Part shown: positions 1 through 11,889 of the stretch, piece after piece | Numbering within the stretch: position 1 is the first letter of the stretch | Layout: the number at the start of each line of letters is the position of its first letter | Source of the DNA: Siphlonurus alternatus | Taxonomy: Eukaryota; Arthropoda; Insecta; Ephemeroptera; Siphlonuridae | Assembly (NCBI GenBank): GCA_949825025.1 | Contig: OX463778.1 | Location: forward strand, 2,928,501-2,992,500 | Reading direction: 5' to 3' | DNA length: 64,000 nt | Program-made: the position numbers and the translations under genes | The notes under the pieces: model-generated | What the model was told of the DNA's origin: nothing | Databases searched by the model: none | The model's input: the letters and a program-made list of their open reading frames with translations, nothing else

Positions 1-607
1 GTTCATCGACTCTTTGTTGACCACGATAGATCCCTGTTTTCTATATAATAAGGTTATATACAATTTGCAACTGTCCGTTCTTTGGATTTTATTTATTTGA
101 TCTCTCCATTAAACGATATATCACTGCGAGATGCAATAATAAAATTAAGTTCCATGAATTCCTTGCATGCTGCAAAGTCGCGAAGAGATGCTATAATATA
201 ATAATCATATATTATATTTATAATGCTACAATGAATAATTAAATAATTAACTTAAAACACCACTCTGTGAGTCTCTGTGAGTGACTACATTCGATGAAGG
301 CAGATGGTTAGCTGTAAAAAACATAAGTATTTTTTATACTTTTACTGAATGTGCACGTTTCAACTGTGTATAATATATGTGTTTTCGTGTTTTCACTGTT
401 TTCAGAGCATCGTGTGAAGTTTAAATTTTCAGCGAGGATTATAGCCCAGATTCAAAGTAATTAAATAGTTACGCATCCATTTGTCACCTCACTTGCAACA
501 CATTTATTTCAAACATAATTATATTATATATATTGAATTTTTAAATCAATTGCAAGTAATTTTTTTATATATGAAATCAATCGGAAATATCTCCTTAATC
601 AACGTAC
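1..607. other. Intron 3 of RDH copy A, no recognised element
   Basis: AT-rich sequence after the exon 3 donor of copy A (GT at 607-606). I see no further RDH exon, RNA gene or inverted repeat here, so the next exon lies beyond the left edge. Confidence 0.5.
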
Positions 608-2080
608 TGTGATGGAGGGCACTGGAGACGTTGATGATCCTGGCTGGAGCAGAGCTCTTGATCTTGTCCAGCAGCAGGAGGGTCAACAGGAAGTGTCCCA
701 GGTGGTTCGACTGGAACGTCTTCTCGTAGCCGTCCTCAGTCACTTCGTACGGACAGTTAACTCCTAAAATAAAGCGAACTCGTATTTTTTAACGGAACAA
801 ATATATAGCATGGAAATGAACATAATGAATATTCAAATATTGTGTATAATCATGTTTCTTTAATATATTTTCTATGCTCATATATTTGCATGAAGTTCAA
901 TGTGAGGACATTATATATTATAGCTAAGGAATGTCCTATACATTCTAAAATTGTTCTGTCCAAGCTTCAAAAATGTTATTTAATAAACAATAATGGTTGC
1001 ATTTTTTTATTTCATAATTAGAAAATGTACCTAAAATTATGCTTTTCTGAATTTTTTCAGATTTTTTGGAGTGCGGGAACTAATTTTAAAAAAATATTTA
1101 AAATCTCTGAATTAGGGTGGTACACCTGATGGGACAACCGTGACGTCATTTGTCGTGCTGTGATTGGCTATTGATGACATCACGGTTGTCCCATCAGATG
1201 TACCACCCTAATTCAGATATTTTAAATATTTTTTAAAAATTAGTTCTCGCACTCCAAAAAATCTGAAAAAATTCAGAAAAGCATAATTTTATGTATATTT
1301 TCTAATTATGAAATAAAAAAATGCGACCATTATTGTCTATTACCGTCTTCTCCAACTTAGCACGTCTAATCGCAAATATTGTGAACGCATGCACTTATTA
1401 AAATTGTGTCTATAATGATCGATGGAAAATGTATACATTTAAGGACCTACCTTCAAACATTTATTTCAAACTGACTACCTAGCAGCCTATATATAAAATA
1501 TAATATCATTTCGCCTCGAGGTTAGGCAAAATTTTTAGCATCTAAGCAAAGCACCAGAGCTTCGAATTTGAAATGCCATTCACTCAGTGCAAAAGTTGCG
1601 TGGAGAGGTGATTATATTACAGCATAAATACATAAAACAATCGATTGGAATTGACGGGTTTTAAACATATTTGTGGTAATCTCTCACCCGCGTTGTTGAT
1701 GAGCAGGTGGATGTTGGTCTCGGAGTCAATCAGCTGTTGGGCGCACTGCTTGACACTCTGCAGCGAGGCCAGGTCCAGACGCACCACCCTGGTCTGCGCG
1801 TCCTCCCCTTCGCCCTGCAGTTTCATCACCGCCGCCTCCGCCTTCTCCAAGTTACGACACGCCAGAATCACGCGGCACCCTGCAGAACAAACATTTATAA
1901 AATATAATTTCAAAATTATTTGTTTCAGTGAAACTTTTCGGTCACCAAGAGACCCTTACCTCTCTTCAGAAGGTCCCGGACGGTCTCGTAACCGATGCCG
2001 ATGTTGGCGCCCGTCACCACCGCCGTCTTGCCGTCCAGACGCGCCTTCGAGGTACACTTGCCACTGCTGAAGATCCCCAT
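608..2080 (-). CDS. Retinol dehydrogenase 11-14-like SDR, copy A (5' part only)
   Basis: NAD(P)H-dependent short-chain dehydrogenase/reductase of the RDH11-14 type, a family that reduces or oxidises retinoids and related aldehydes. Exons read on the minus strand: 2080-1960, 1879-1688 and 763-608, all GT-AG with phase 1 junctions that join in frame (156 complete codons). The start ATG at 2080 gives [18 protein letters not shown], matching copy C. Visible are the cofactor motif TGANIGIG, an Arg after strand 2 (ACRN, favouring NADPH), NNAG, and [20 protein letters not shown] followed by INVSS. The exons carrying the catalytic YxxxK and the C-terminus are not in the window: the gene runs off the left edge. 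Protein and DNA are nearly identical to copy C (exon 3 almost base for base), so A and C are a recent duplicate pair or have been homogenised by gene conversion. Family assignment is secure; the substrate is not known. Confidence 0.88.
986..1339. repeat. Long foldback (MITE-like) element, family F1
   Basis: Near-perfect palindrome of about 350 bp in intron 2 of RDH copy A. Left arm begins AATAATGGTTGCATTTTTTT; the right arm ends with its complement, AATGCGACCATTATTG. The centre carries TGACGTCA and TGACATCA and an ATTGG, bracketing a short unpaired loop. A second copy lies at 11137-11524. No coding capacity. The form fits a non-autonomous DNA transposon; the superfamily is not evident. Confidence 0.8.
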
Positions 2081-2621
2081 CGTGTCTGCAAGATTGAATT
2101 TAACACGGTCAGCCAGGTCGTATTGGTTACTCCAAATGTTCTCTGGTATAATAATTGTGCATTGCATGCAAGTGCTGCGCTCTTTTGCTTCTGCGTTGAT
2201 AAACTAAACTGTGTATACTGTTGATATCAATGGATGACAGTCATAAAAGGAGGCGTTGCTACCAGAGCAGAGTCTGACCGATAAAATGCAGACAAAATAA
2301 TTTTTCTGTCTTAACATTATACTCAGCAATGCATTACTTTAACATGTTCGTATATTTTTCTTTTTTAATTATAAAATAATATGAAGCAATAATTTTTATA
2401 AACAATATCATAATTATATAGAACAACAAATATTTCTATTTTTAGAATGGTTAATGGTTACATTTCCCGGTTAAAAATAAAAAATGTTATCTTCACAGTT
2501 TGTAAGAGCCAATTAAGTTTCCTTATAGCAGGTAAATTATAATAATTAAAAAAATATTTATTAATTATACTGTATGTAATAGCGAATATATAATATATAG
2601 TCGATGATTTATTTCATGGTC

Positions 2622-3456
2622 TACAGTTAAACAAGCCTTAGATTACGCCTGAGATCACAGACTAGACGTCGCCAAGGCGTAGTAATCTTAATTTTTTAAA
2701 AATGTCCCACAACAAGGTTATTTTAAACTGTGGAATTTTTTAAAAATATCACATGCTTCTATAATATGTATAACTATTGGAAAAAGGTATAAAAAAGTAA
2801 GTTTAATTTGATTTCAAAATCGCGTCGCCACCACTTCGACCACTTTGCACCTCTTCCAGACGAAAGCCTGGGGCCAGTGGGGCCGCATGGAGCCGCTGTT
2901 GTGACAACACGTCGACACCAAAAATGCTAAAAACTTGAAAAAAAGTGGTGAAATTAAAAAAAATAGGCACCCTTACGCATTTAAAAGTAACATTCTGGAT
3001 TTATTATAGCTTCTGGAGGCGTATATAGACGTATATTCCGATCTGTCTTTTATTTTAAAACGAACGCCTTTTTTCAGCTCAGCTGATCGGTTAAGTTCGA
3101 TTCGGTTCGATTTAATTAATCGATTTCGAGCTCCTGTGACGTCACAATAACAAAAATCATGGCAGCGTGCCTTTTCTGTTCTGGTTTTAAAGTTCGCTAA
3201 ATTAATGAACATTAAACCATGATGTCAGTACTAATAATAGGTTAAAAGTATATTAGATACTTGGGATGGCCGCTAGGCAAGCGGATTGCCGCGCCCACGG
3301 CCGTGGCGTTCTCATAAACCGGCAAACTAAACTAGGGATGTGATGTTTTTTTCTAATCGAGCGCCTATCGTTAAAAAATTAAGGTCGTAACGCAAAACGG
3401 TACTATTTTCTATTCAAAATGTCTTCCATACGTAAACTAAGGTTTGTGATACTGTA
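2622..3456 (+). mobile_element. Non-autonomous Tc1/mariner-like element, copy 1
   Basis: About 835 bp including the flanking TA dinucleotides. The left end reads TACAGTTAAACAAGCCTTAG; the right end is the complement of TACAGTATCACAAACCTTAG, so the termini are imperfect inverted repeats of about 26 bp starting CAGT and flanked by TA, as in Tc1/mariner. It holds GC-richer internal blocks (around 2830-2910 and 3270-3320) but no transposase frame. An almost full-length copy occurs in opposite orientation at 47403-48221. Confidence 0.75.
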
Positions 3457-4011
3457 ATTGTAATTTGTATTTAGTTAATTTTACTGTAGGCATATATGCA
3501 ATATGTAATCATCTAATATGATATACATAATATGTGTGTATTTTATTATTGATTAATGGAAAATCAATAATAAACAAATTAATTATAATTTTGTTATTAT
3601 TAATGTTAACAGTAAAATAATATGTCAAGGTTATTTTAAAGTTATGTCAATTTTTAAAATATGTAATCTGCTTTTATAATATGTATGTTATTAGTGCAAG
3701 CTATAGTAAAAATATTTCATTTCTTTTTTTGTAAAGTCCAAACATTTAGTATGGAATTGTCATGCACTCTCTAGGTATATAAAATTGTCTGTGTAGTGGA
3801 GCTAAAACTTTACTTACCAACGTTGTGGAGGTTCGCGCTGCTGTGAGAGGCTAAATATTATCTAATTCACAATCAATAATGATAATAATGATAAGCGTTT
3901 ATGTTGTATGCACCCAAGGTCAAGCAGTTTTTTAATACGTCACTCGTCAGTGCAACCAGCGCGGAAGTTTTAAATAAAATTTGGGGTAAAAATATATATT
4001 ACTTAGTAAGG

Positions 4012-4135
4012 TACAGTCGTCGCCTCGGAAAATTTTCCTCTACAGACTTGTTAATCACAATTCTCCGTAAGAATAACACAGGGCATGGTGATTAACAAGG
4101 CTGCAAGTGGGAAATTTTCCAAGGCGACAAGTGTA
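4012..4135. repeat. Short TIR element, family F2 copy 1
   Basis: A 124-bp inverted repeat whose halves share GCCTTGTTAATCAC-type sequence around a GGGCATGGTGATTAACAAGG core. A close relative lies at 58920-59037 inside an intron of the TMEM53-like gene. It starts with TA and ends with TA, suggesting TA target duplication. No coding content. Confidence 0.65.
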
Positions 4136-5332
4136 AATAATATGTAAGGTATTTTTTAATTATAATCAATGCACCTTTAAAGTTTTTATGCCACATACTT
4201 AATTCTTTATCTAATTACAATATTTTATAATATATTATCAGAGTAGCTGGGATTTGCCTCTTCGTACAGTTCAAAAGATTAACTATATATTATGTTATTT
4301 ATTTGCCATATGTCATTCTGTAAATGACAGAGCTAAAACTTTCCACTCACCTGCACGTACTGTGTAATGTTGATATGCGATATGAAACGAGAATATTAAA
4401 TATTTCTCCTTGTTTGGCACAAGTTAATTATTTGCGTGTTTCATACTCATTACTCAGCAAGGTCAAATTCATATTTTTTTTATATTATACATTGTCAAGT
4501 CATTTCGTCCGCATTACGTCACTCACTGTAAATAGATAGGTCTCTCTGGTCACGCTGGTCAGTTTTATCAAGCTGCCGCGGAAGTCTTGAATTACAAATT
4601 GAAATTTATTCAAGATTTATTGTTTACTCATACAAAACAGAATTTGCGGAGTGCAAGGTATTTTCAGTAAAAAGCATTGCGCACTTCATTTATGTTATTA
4701 TTGTCTTTTATAAGATGGGTTTTATTTCCAACTCAAAGTATACTCGATGCAAATAACACATTTTACGTTTAACCAAAATACTATTTCCTTATTAGCCAAA
4801 GTTATAATATATTGTATTTAGTAATAAGCTAGTGCAGGTAAGGTCACTAAACTTGCAATGTTCGTGTTTATTATTCAGGTAAATCCCCCAGTTAAAAAAG
4901 CAATACCGCGTTCATTATTTGACCAAGTTCATTATTTGCATGTGGGCGATGAAAGTGAACTTTGAAGCTTGTGTACTTCCTAGAAATGTTCATAATATAT
5001 TTATATTGGGGTAATATGGTGCTGATCATCAAGTATCTATAGAATCTATAATCTATAGCCCCTCTGTTATTGCCACGTACCATTTGAAACCATTAGAATT
5101 CTGATAAGATGAATTACCGCAGGTACTATTTTGATATTATTAATTCGGCAAATGGTGGCAAACCATGCAAGTTGTTTGAAATAAAATAAATAAGCGCGTC
5201 TATGATATAGAATTGTAATGGTTTCCAATGGTCTGCATGTGGGGAGCAGAATTTAATGGTTTCAGATTCAAGCTAATCAGTTCACGCTTTCAATTTTATA
5301 CAAAATATAATTCAGAATAACAAACTATATAT

Positions 5333-5947
5333 TGTCACGTTACGATGGGCTCTATCCAGCGAGAGGTCTATTTTACTTTAATTATTCAATGACTCTGAGC
5401 CCAGTCCTGTAACGGACCCGAGATCTTTGATTGAGAAAGGGTTAAATTCAATAAACAACATTATAAATATCGACTTGCAATTTCAATAATTTATTCTAAC
5501 ATAGCATAATGAAATACATTAAGTGTACTTACATTGAGAAGCGCTGAGTATAGATGTTGGTGTGTTGTGATCGGCTGCAGAGTGTCCAATAACCAAGTGA
5601 AGCTCGGCGGTGCTTGTTGTTCTGCTGGGTCTTTTTTGGATCACTCAACACTCAACTTATATACTCAACGGCTCTCATTACAATCAATGTTGTTGTACAG
5701 ATAGTAGTGACTGTCCTACAGGGACAGTAGGGACAACAATCAAACAGCCGGGCTCGGGGTTGCGTGGTCGCTTTTGGTTCGCGCTATCGCTGTATCGCGC
5801 TGGGATGAGTTGCCGCTCGCGCGTGATAAGAAGTACAGAGTGGCCACGCGTACACGGAGTCCATGAAGTACATATGATAGTCGCGCTTACACAATTGATT
5901 GATAATTTGTTTTACAATTATTGTTGCAAATGCCACTAATTGTGACA
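5333..5947 (-). mobile_element. Candidate solo LTR
   Basis: A 615-bp block with TGTCAC at one end and GTGACA at the other, i.e. the TG...CA boundaries of an LTR, flanked on both sides by ATAT (a possible 4-bp duplication, weak in AT-rich DNA). On the minus strand a TATATAAG box (about 5657-5664) is followed by a transcribed-looking GC-richer leader and, further on, an AATAAA-type signal, the usual U3-R-U5 order. No gag/pol sequence is nearby. An old DNA transposon is an alternative reading. Confidence 0.4.
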
Positions 5948-6015
5948 ATATAATTATTTTAGTAAAAAAATGTCATCTTGATTGTCCATTGCGAGGTGAA
6001 ATTCGATGGCGGACG

Positions 6016-8040
6016 TTAGTGCAGGAAGACTGCGATGAGTCGCTCGCTGGCCTGCCACAGCTGGGCCGCGTCCCCCTCGTTGTGGGCTTGCTTGGGCACG
6101 GTCTTCTCCCTGCAGTCACTGAGACAGAGATATAAGGTACTCTTCCATGGAGCGATGTCGAGCGGCGCACTTGCTTCATTATCATATGGCGGCCATATTG
6201 AAAAAATCGCTTTCTCGCAACGATTAAACTTCACCGCCAACATGGCCGCCATATGACATTAAAGCAAGTGCGCCTTTCTCGACATCGCTCCATTGAAAAG
6301 CACCTTTAGACTGGAGAACAGGGCAGAGAACCCTGACACCCTCGTCTAACAAAGAAATGTGTCTATTTCTTATTCAAATTTATTTGAGATCGTCTCTTTC
6401 TCTCTCTGAAGTTATACAAAAAAAAAAAAAAAATCATAGTCTTCTTTTAATTATAATTGATTTTTAGCACATTATAGCTAATTTATAATATTTTTAAATA
6501 GTGTAAATAAGACATAAGGATAACTGCCACATTTATTTGTGATATATAGTGTCGCTTGATGCTTTGCTTGTTATCCCCACCCCATTTTTTTATTGTGTCC
6601 CCTATATGCAATATGTATTTGGGTGAAATAAAATAAATAAAAATAAAATATATACAGAGCAAGTCAGAAAAGTAATCAGGCTGAAAGTTTGTTGGGGAAG
6701 GCTCAATTAAGTATCGTCATCATGACTATAAATTCCCGTACATTAAACTTAACGTAATTTTTTATTATTATTGTGAGTAGTGAATTTTACACCGCATGAG
6801 TAATTGAAATTTAATTTAGCTTCCTCAATTATAAAAAGCTTTGTCATGTAGCAGTTTATGGAGGTGTCGTACTTTTTATATTATAATTAAGTTATTATAC
6901 TCTTTTGGGAAGTGTCTTTTTTAATTCCATACACTTGGAACCTTCATATCACAATTGTTAGTGAAGTTACCTAATTAACTAATAAATGCTATTAATTTTA
7001 ATGAACCTACACTATAATACTGTATTATAATTAAAGTAATTCTACTGTAATGATTAGCGCAATTTATTTTATTTTTATTATTATTAAATTATTATTATAT
7101 TTTAAACACAGTATGAGGTTTGTCATCAATACGGCAAAAAGTTGATTTTTGTCGTTTTAAATTTATGGGTCAGTACCCCCAATATATTTACCTGAAGTAG
7201 AGCCCCTTCTGCTCTGCAAGTCCCTCGTCAAGGGCGCAGTACAGCGAGGTCTGCGCGCCCTGCAGAGGCGTCTTTTTGAGCCAGGCACCCACCGAGTACA
7301 GGACACTTGGACACCCAACCTGGTGCTGACCCAGGTTAGTGGCCACGGCACCAGGGTGCACTGTGTACGCCACAACTCCTGTACCTGTTGATTATTCAGT
7401 TATTATAATAGCTCTTCCCAAATCGGTTAATTTATTTTGCCAGCAAAATATTAATGTCAAATACTGTAAAAAAATGAAAAATGTGTCAGATTTGTTTTAC
7501 TGCGAATTTTTAAAAACATTCTATTAACTGAAACATAAATATTTTTAATTTGTTCTATAGAAAATTAACTAATTTTATCATGTTACCTTTGAGTCGGTGC
7601 TGCAGCTCGAGCGTGAACAGGACGGTGCACATCTTGCTCTGGCTGTAAACCTCAGCCTCGTTGTACGTCCTGGTCGACTGCAGGTCCTCGAAGTTCACCG
7701 TCAACTCTGCAACTCACCAATATCGATCGTTTCAACAAAATTACTGAATTTCGCGAATTTTCCGCCAATAATAAATAATAATTGTTTATTGGGTTAAAAA
7801 TATGTACAGGGAGTTTTGGAGGGGAAACATAATAAATAAATAACCAAAACCTAATTGGTGAATGTAAAAGACGAAAGTCTATTATACATAAAATGCGTAC
7901 ATTCGCACCCAAAGAAAATAATATAATCAGAATGAAAACAAAAAATTGATTGATGCCATGGCTTCTAAAAATGTTTTGTAAGCTTAGGATTTGCTCTTAC
8001 TCTTCTTATAAGTTAACGAAGGCAAGAATATAATCACAGA

Positions 8041-8089
<49 letters not shown>

Positions 8090-9911
8090 AATTAAAATTC
8101 AATAATTATCTCAACATAATTGAAAGAGGCATACAGACATGTTTTGTTCTTTGGCTTGTAAACAATGAAATTTATTTTCATGCAAGGAACACAGCAGGTT
8201 CTTTTCACCTGGATGGATATTATCACTGCAGGCACATTCATTTTTTTTAGATATACGTTTCTATACATATGTTATTATAAACTAAAAACACTCCGACCTC
8301 AAAAACACAAAATCAATTCATTTTCTTTTGATCATACGGAGAAGTTTGCTTACCTAGCACTGATTGTGAGTCACATAATTAAGACACGAATTAAACCCTG
8401 ACACGTACTGTCATGCAGACTGTCGGAGAGGTTGACGATCCTCGCGGGGGCCGACAAGATCAGTTTCTGGAGCAGCAGCCGCGTGAACAGAAAGTGGCCC
8501 AAGTGGTTCGACTGGAACGTCTTCTCGTAGCCGTCCTCGGTCAGCATGTGGAGGGGCGACATCATCCCTGGGGGCATCATGGGGCACAATCAAGTATCAA
8601 CCTCATACATTTTTATTGCAGAAATGGATATAGAGGGTGCAAAGTTATGCCACTCTGATTATTTTCAGATTTTTTAGAGACCGGGAAGTATTGCTAAAAA
8701 GTTTTGCCGACGTTGGGTTTGTCATGAACCCAAGCCCCTTTTAGGCACTATACTTTTATTATTAGAGAGGCGTCTGACCTAGAGGCGTCACTTTCTCTGT
8801 ACTTTATATATATTTTTTTAAAATATTTCCCGGACTCTAAAAATCTTTAAAAAAAAATCTGACTGTGAGTGGCATAACTTTGCACCCTCTATCCACATTT
8901 TCAAGACGATTAAAGTAAGTAAAGTATATTTAAGTTGCTGATCAGCAAATAAATACAATATATCCATATCACAAATTTATGAAAGAAGAGTAATTTGGAA
9001 CTGAAAATTGTGAGTTTTTGGGAGCTCAGGTCAGGTTCTACTAATTTTTTATTTTATTTATTTTATTTTATTTTATTTTATTTATTTATTTTTTATTTTT
9101 AGTCTAGTTCATGTAAGCAGAGAAAATTGAAATTTCAAAATATTAAAGAGAAAATATTCATTAATTTATGTAGACATATTTTAATAAATTTTAAAGGAAT
9201 AAATCATGGAAAAAAAATAGGAAGAGAGAATCGCGTTGAAAATATAGCAGTTTTATCCGGAGTTACCTGCATTGTTGACCAGCAGGTGTATTTTCCCCTC
9301 GGTCCTGAGCAGCTCCTGCGCACACTCCCTGACCGACCTGAGCGAGGTCAGGTCAAGGTGCACCACTCGTATCAGATGGTCAGGGTAAGTGTGCAAGTGT
9401 GCAACCTCCGCTCGCAGCTTGTCGGCGGCACTCTTGGCTTTCTGGACACTGCGGCAGGCGAGCACCACGCGCGCCCCTATAAGAACATATAATATACATT
9501 TGACATACAGGTGTCATGCTCTATATAAGATTGATATTATAATAAATGGTAACAAACATTTTACTATCAAAGATATTAATGTAAATTTGACAAAAACGAT
9601 CTGGATCAAACTTAAAACGGCTGAGGTAAAGTAATTGGGTACCAGAAAGTTCAAAAATGAAGGAATTTTTAAAATCAATCCTAAAACAAAAAATCCGAAA
9701 TTTGCAGCTTCATTTTTCCATCGGCAAATTTTAAGTAATGTTAAATATCAAAACTTTTGCAGAGAGTGCTGCGCGTCTTACCTCTGTTAAGAAGCTCCTT
9801 GGCGGTCTCGTAACCAATGCCGGTGTTGGCTCCTGTCACCACCGCCGTCTTGCTATCCAGACGCGCCTTGGAGGTGCACTGTCCGGCGAATACGCCACCC
9901 ATCTTCATCAT
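6016..9911 (-). CDS. Retinol dehydrogenase 11-14-like SDR, copy B
   Basis: Complete six-exon SDR gene on the minus strand: 9911/9902-9782, 9476-9267, 8567-8409, 7706-7587, 7384-7192 and 6118-6016. All junctions are GT-AG and phase-matched; translation from ATG 9902 (aligned to copies A and C) gives 301 aa. In-frame ATGs at 9911 and 9908 would add three or two residues. Motifs: TGANTGIG cofactor loop, ACRS (Arg, NADPH-type), NNAG, NHLGHF, and YSQSK for the catalytic Tyr184/Lys188. Odd point: where copies A and C have INVSS, this copy reads VNLSDS, so the position aligned to the usual catalytic Ser is Asp159. Exon 2 is 18 nt longer than in A and C, adding six residues in the loop before the third strand (HLHTYPD region). 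The C-terminus ends in a short hydrophobic tail. Substrate unknown; activity uncertain because of the Ser change. Confidence 0.9.
6132..6308. repeat. Foldback MITE directly upstream of RDH-B last exon acceptor
   Basis: A 177-bp inverted repeat with ends TAAGGTACTCTTCCATGGAG and the matching complement, and inner arms containing CATATGGCGGCCATATT. It lies in the last intron of copy B, only about 15 bases from the acceptor at 6119-6120. No coding content. Confidence 0.7.
8043..8086. repeat. (AT)n microsatellite
   Basis: Uninterrupted AT dinucleotide run of about 44 bp in an intron of RDH copy B. Confidence 0.95.
8592..8905. repeat. Foldback element family F3, copy 1
   Basis: Inverted repeat with arms containing TGCAGAAATGGATAGAGGG-like sequence (here GGATATAGAGGGTGCAAAG) and CTTTGCACCCTCTATCC, plus inner arms TCAGATTTTTTAGAGACCGG. 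Centre carries GGGTTTGTCATGAACCC and AGAGAGGCGTC. Related copies: 15421-15732, 18113-18455 and 20220-20520. It sits immediately upstream of exon 3 of copy B. Confidence 0.7.
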
Positions 9912-11136
9912 GTATTAAATTATTATTTATATAGAATATAATCTACATGCCATGGTATTACTTGTAATTTAATAATAATATTATAATGTCTTTCAGTGTA
10001 TAAGGTGCACGGAGCTAAATCTTGTAATTATAAGGAATTTTTAATAATAATTAATTAAGGCAATGAATACTATTTTAATTGGCAGGGAAGTTTAAAGTTA
10101 AGTCATTCTTCTAATTGTAAACATGTAAGCTTACTTACCGGTCTTACAAGTCTCAATGGAGTTTTGACATTTCACAAGCTTCTCACATATATATACACAT
10201 TTAGTTTGGAACTTTTAAAGGTTTTTTAACGTGCTTTATGAAAGATAATACTAATATTGTATATAAACTTAATGTAAGATAACAAGTTTTAGGACTTTAG
10301 AGATATAAATTTTTAGATTCGCCTCCTTCGATCGAATTAGTTTAAATATTCCCCGGATGTAGCGCTATAATTGTTAACTCATCAAGACGGGATTATAATC
10401 AGACATTTTAGAAAAAATTATGAAATGATATTATAGCGAGTTCTGGTCTGAGTAGTTTTATAAATTTTAATTTTATATAATACAGTATACTTATAATAAG
10501 GTTTAAATTATAATAGTTGTTTTGCACAGAATGAAATGAAGACTATACTGCATGGCATGGTTCGTATATTTTCTTTTATACTAGAAAATAACTCAACAAA
10601 ATAATATTTGGAGTTCATTTTGTTATTGTGTCCTATATGTAATATGTATTTGTGTGAAATAAAAAAAATATATATATATATATATGTATATCTTTATATT
10701 ATTATATAATTTACAAACGAAAGCCAAACCAATAATATAAAATATATAAATCGACGCAAATGCACTTCCTCCCACTTTTGTTGAGAAATCTTGATTTATT
10801 CGACTGTATAGTTCTTTGGTAAAATTTTTATTGTGATCTTTTATGATATAAAAATGATAAGGAATTTTGGTATAACACAAACGACTGAGCAACTATTTCT
10901 CTAGTTTGTTCAATAAATGAGATAGTAGGACTTTTTTTATTATTTTTTTGAGCATTGAAAAATATTGCATTGCTCGAATGTAAATTTAATTATGAAAAAA
11001 ACAGTGGGTTGATTTAATTGTTTATTTCACTTCTAAATTAACATACATGCATAACAATATACGTAATATTTTTACAATTTACTGGGGATTAACGAAAATT
11101 ACATTTTAATCACAGTCGTCCTTCCATTATCAATTA

Positions 11137-11524
11137 TAGACAATAATGGTTGCATTTTTTTATTTCATAATTAGAAAATATACCTAAAATTATGCTTTTC
11201 TGAGTTTTTTCAGATTTTTTGGAGTGCGGGAACTAATTTAAAAAAAATATTTAAAATCTCTGAATTAGGGTGGTACACCTGATGGGACAACCGTGACGTC
11301 ATTTGTCGTGCTGTGATTGGCTATTGATGACATCACGGTTGCTGTGATTGGCTATTGATGACGTCACGGTTGTCCCATCAGATGTACCACCCTAATTCAG
11401 AGATTTTAAATATTTTTTAAAAATTAGTTCCAGCACTCCAAAAAATCTGAATAAAATTCAGAAAAGCATAATTTTATGTATATTTTCTAATTATGAAATA
11501 AAAAAATGCAACCATTATTGTCTA
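11137..11524. repeat. Long foldback element family F1, copy 2
   Basis: Second F1 copy, bounded by TAGACAATAATGG and CCATTATTGTCTA. Compared with copy 1 its centre is expanded: the block GCTGTGATTGGCTATTGATG followed by a TGACRTCACGGTTG motif is present twice in tandem. The outer arms match copy 1 almost completely, indicating recent activity of the family. Confidence 0.8.
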
Positions 11525-11552
11525 TTCCTAACCATTAACCATTATACTGATT

Positions 11553-11583
11553 AGAGCTTCAAGCTCATAGGGGTGTATCCTTG
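11553..11583 (+). repeat. SINE 3' tail fragment
   Basis: The sequence AGGGGTGTATCCTTG preceded by a GAGCTTCAAGCTC block recurs as TTAGGGGTGTATCCTTG at 32978-33018 and, on the other strand, at the end of the 5S-derived repeat at 22150-22540. This looks like a shared 3' tail of a SINE family. Confidence 0.5.
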
Positions 11584-11889
11584 AAATAAATTTAACAAAA
11601 ATTACAAAAATATTATTGTTTTATTAATAATCACACTGCATGATACAATCCACGAAGGAGCTATAATCCAGAAATATAATCAGGTTTCTCACTATCCACG
11701 TTCAGTGTCATTTAGTTAGGTTGGAGATACTAACCGTGGTTAGTGTAAAAACTGGTTATATTCCTTCACATATGAATCACGTCCAAAATTAAATTTTAAC
11801 ACTTGATTATTGCCCAAAATATATTAAATTTTAATTTACACGACGCGGTTTTCACAGGAGCTGAAATCTCCTACACTTCTCATCAAAAA

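Larger units (their letters stand above)
2081..6015. other. Intergenic region between RDH copies A and B
   Basis: AT-rich DNA upstream of copy A and downstream of copy B. It holds the 835-bp TA-flanked element (2622-3456), a short TIR element (4012-4135) and a candidate solo LTR (5333-5947), listed separately. I recognise no gene; the short open frames here look like chance or transposon sequence. Confidence 0.6.
9912..11889. other. Intergenic region between RDH copies B and C
   Basis: AT-rich DNA with a TA-rich microsatellite near 10665-10685, the F1 foldback copy at 11137-11524 and a SINE-tail-like fragment near 11553-11583. No gene recognised. Confidence 0.6.

Noticed and set aside
1645..2224. 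Plus-strand frames of 66-141 codons opposite RDH exons
   Set aside because: They are antisense shadows of the GC-rich exons of copy A; the same happens opposite copies B and C.
5610..5939. 109-codon plus-strand frame starting MLVVLLGLFW
   Set aside because: Lies wholly in the candidate LTR, has no family resemblance and lacks splice context.
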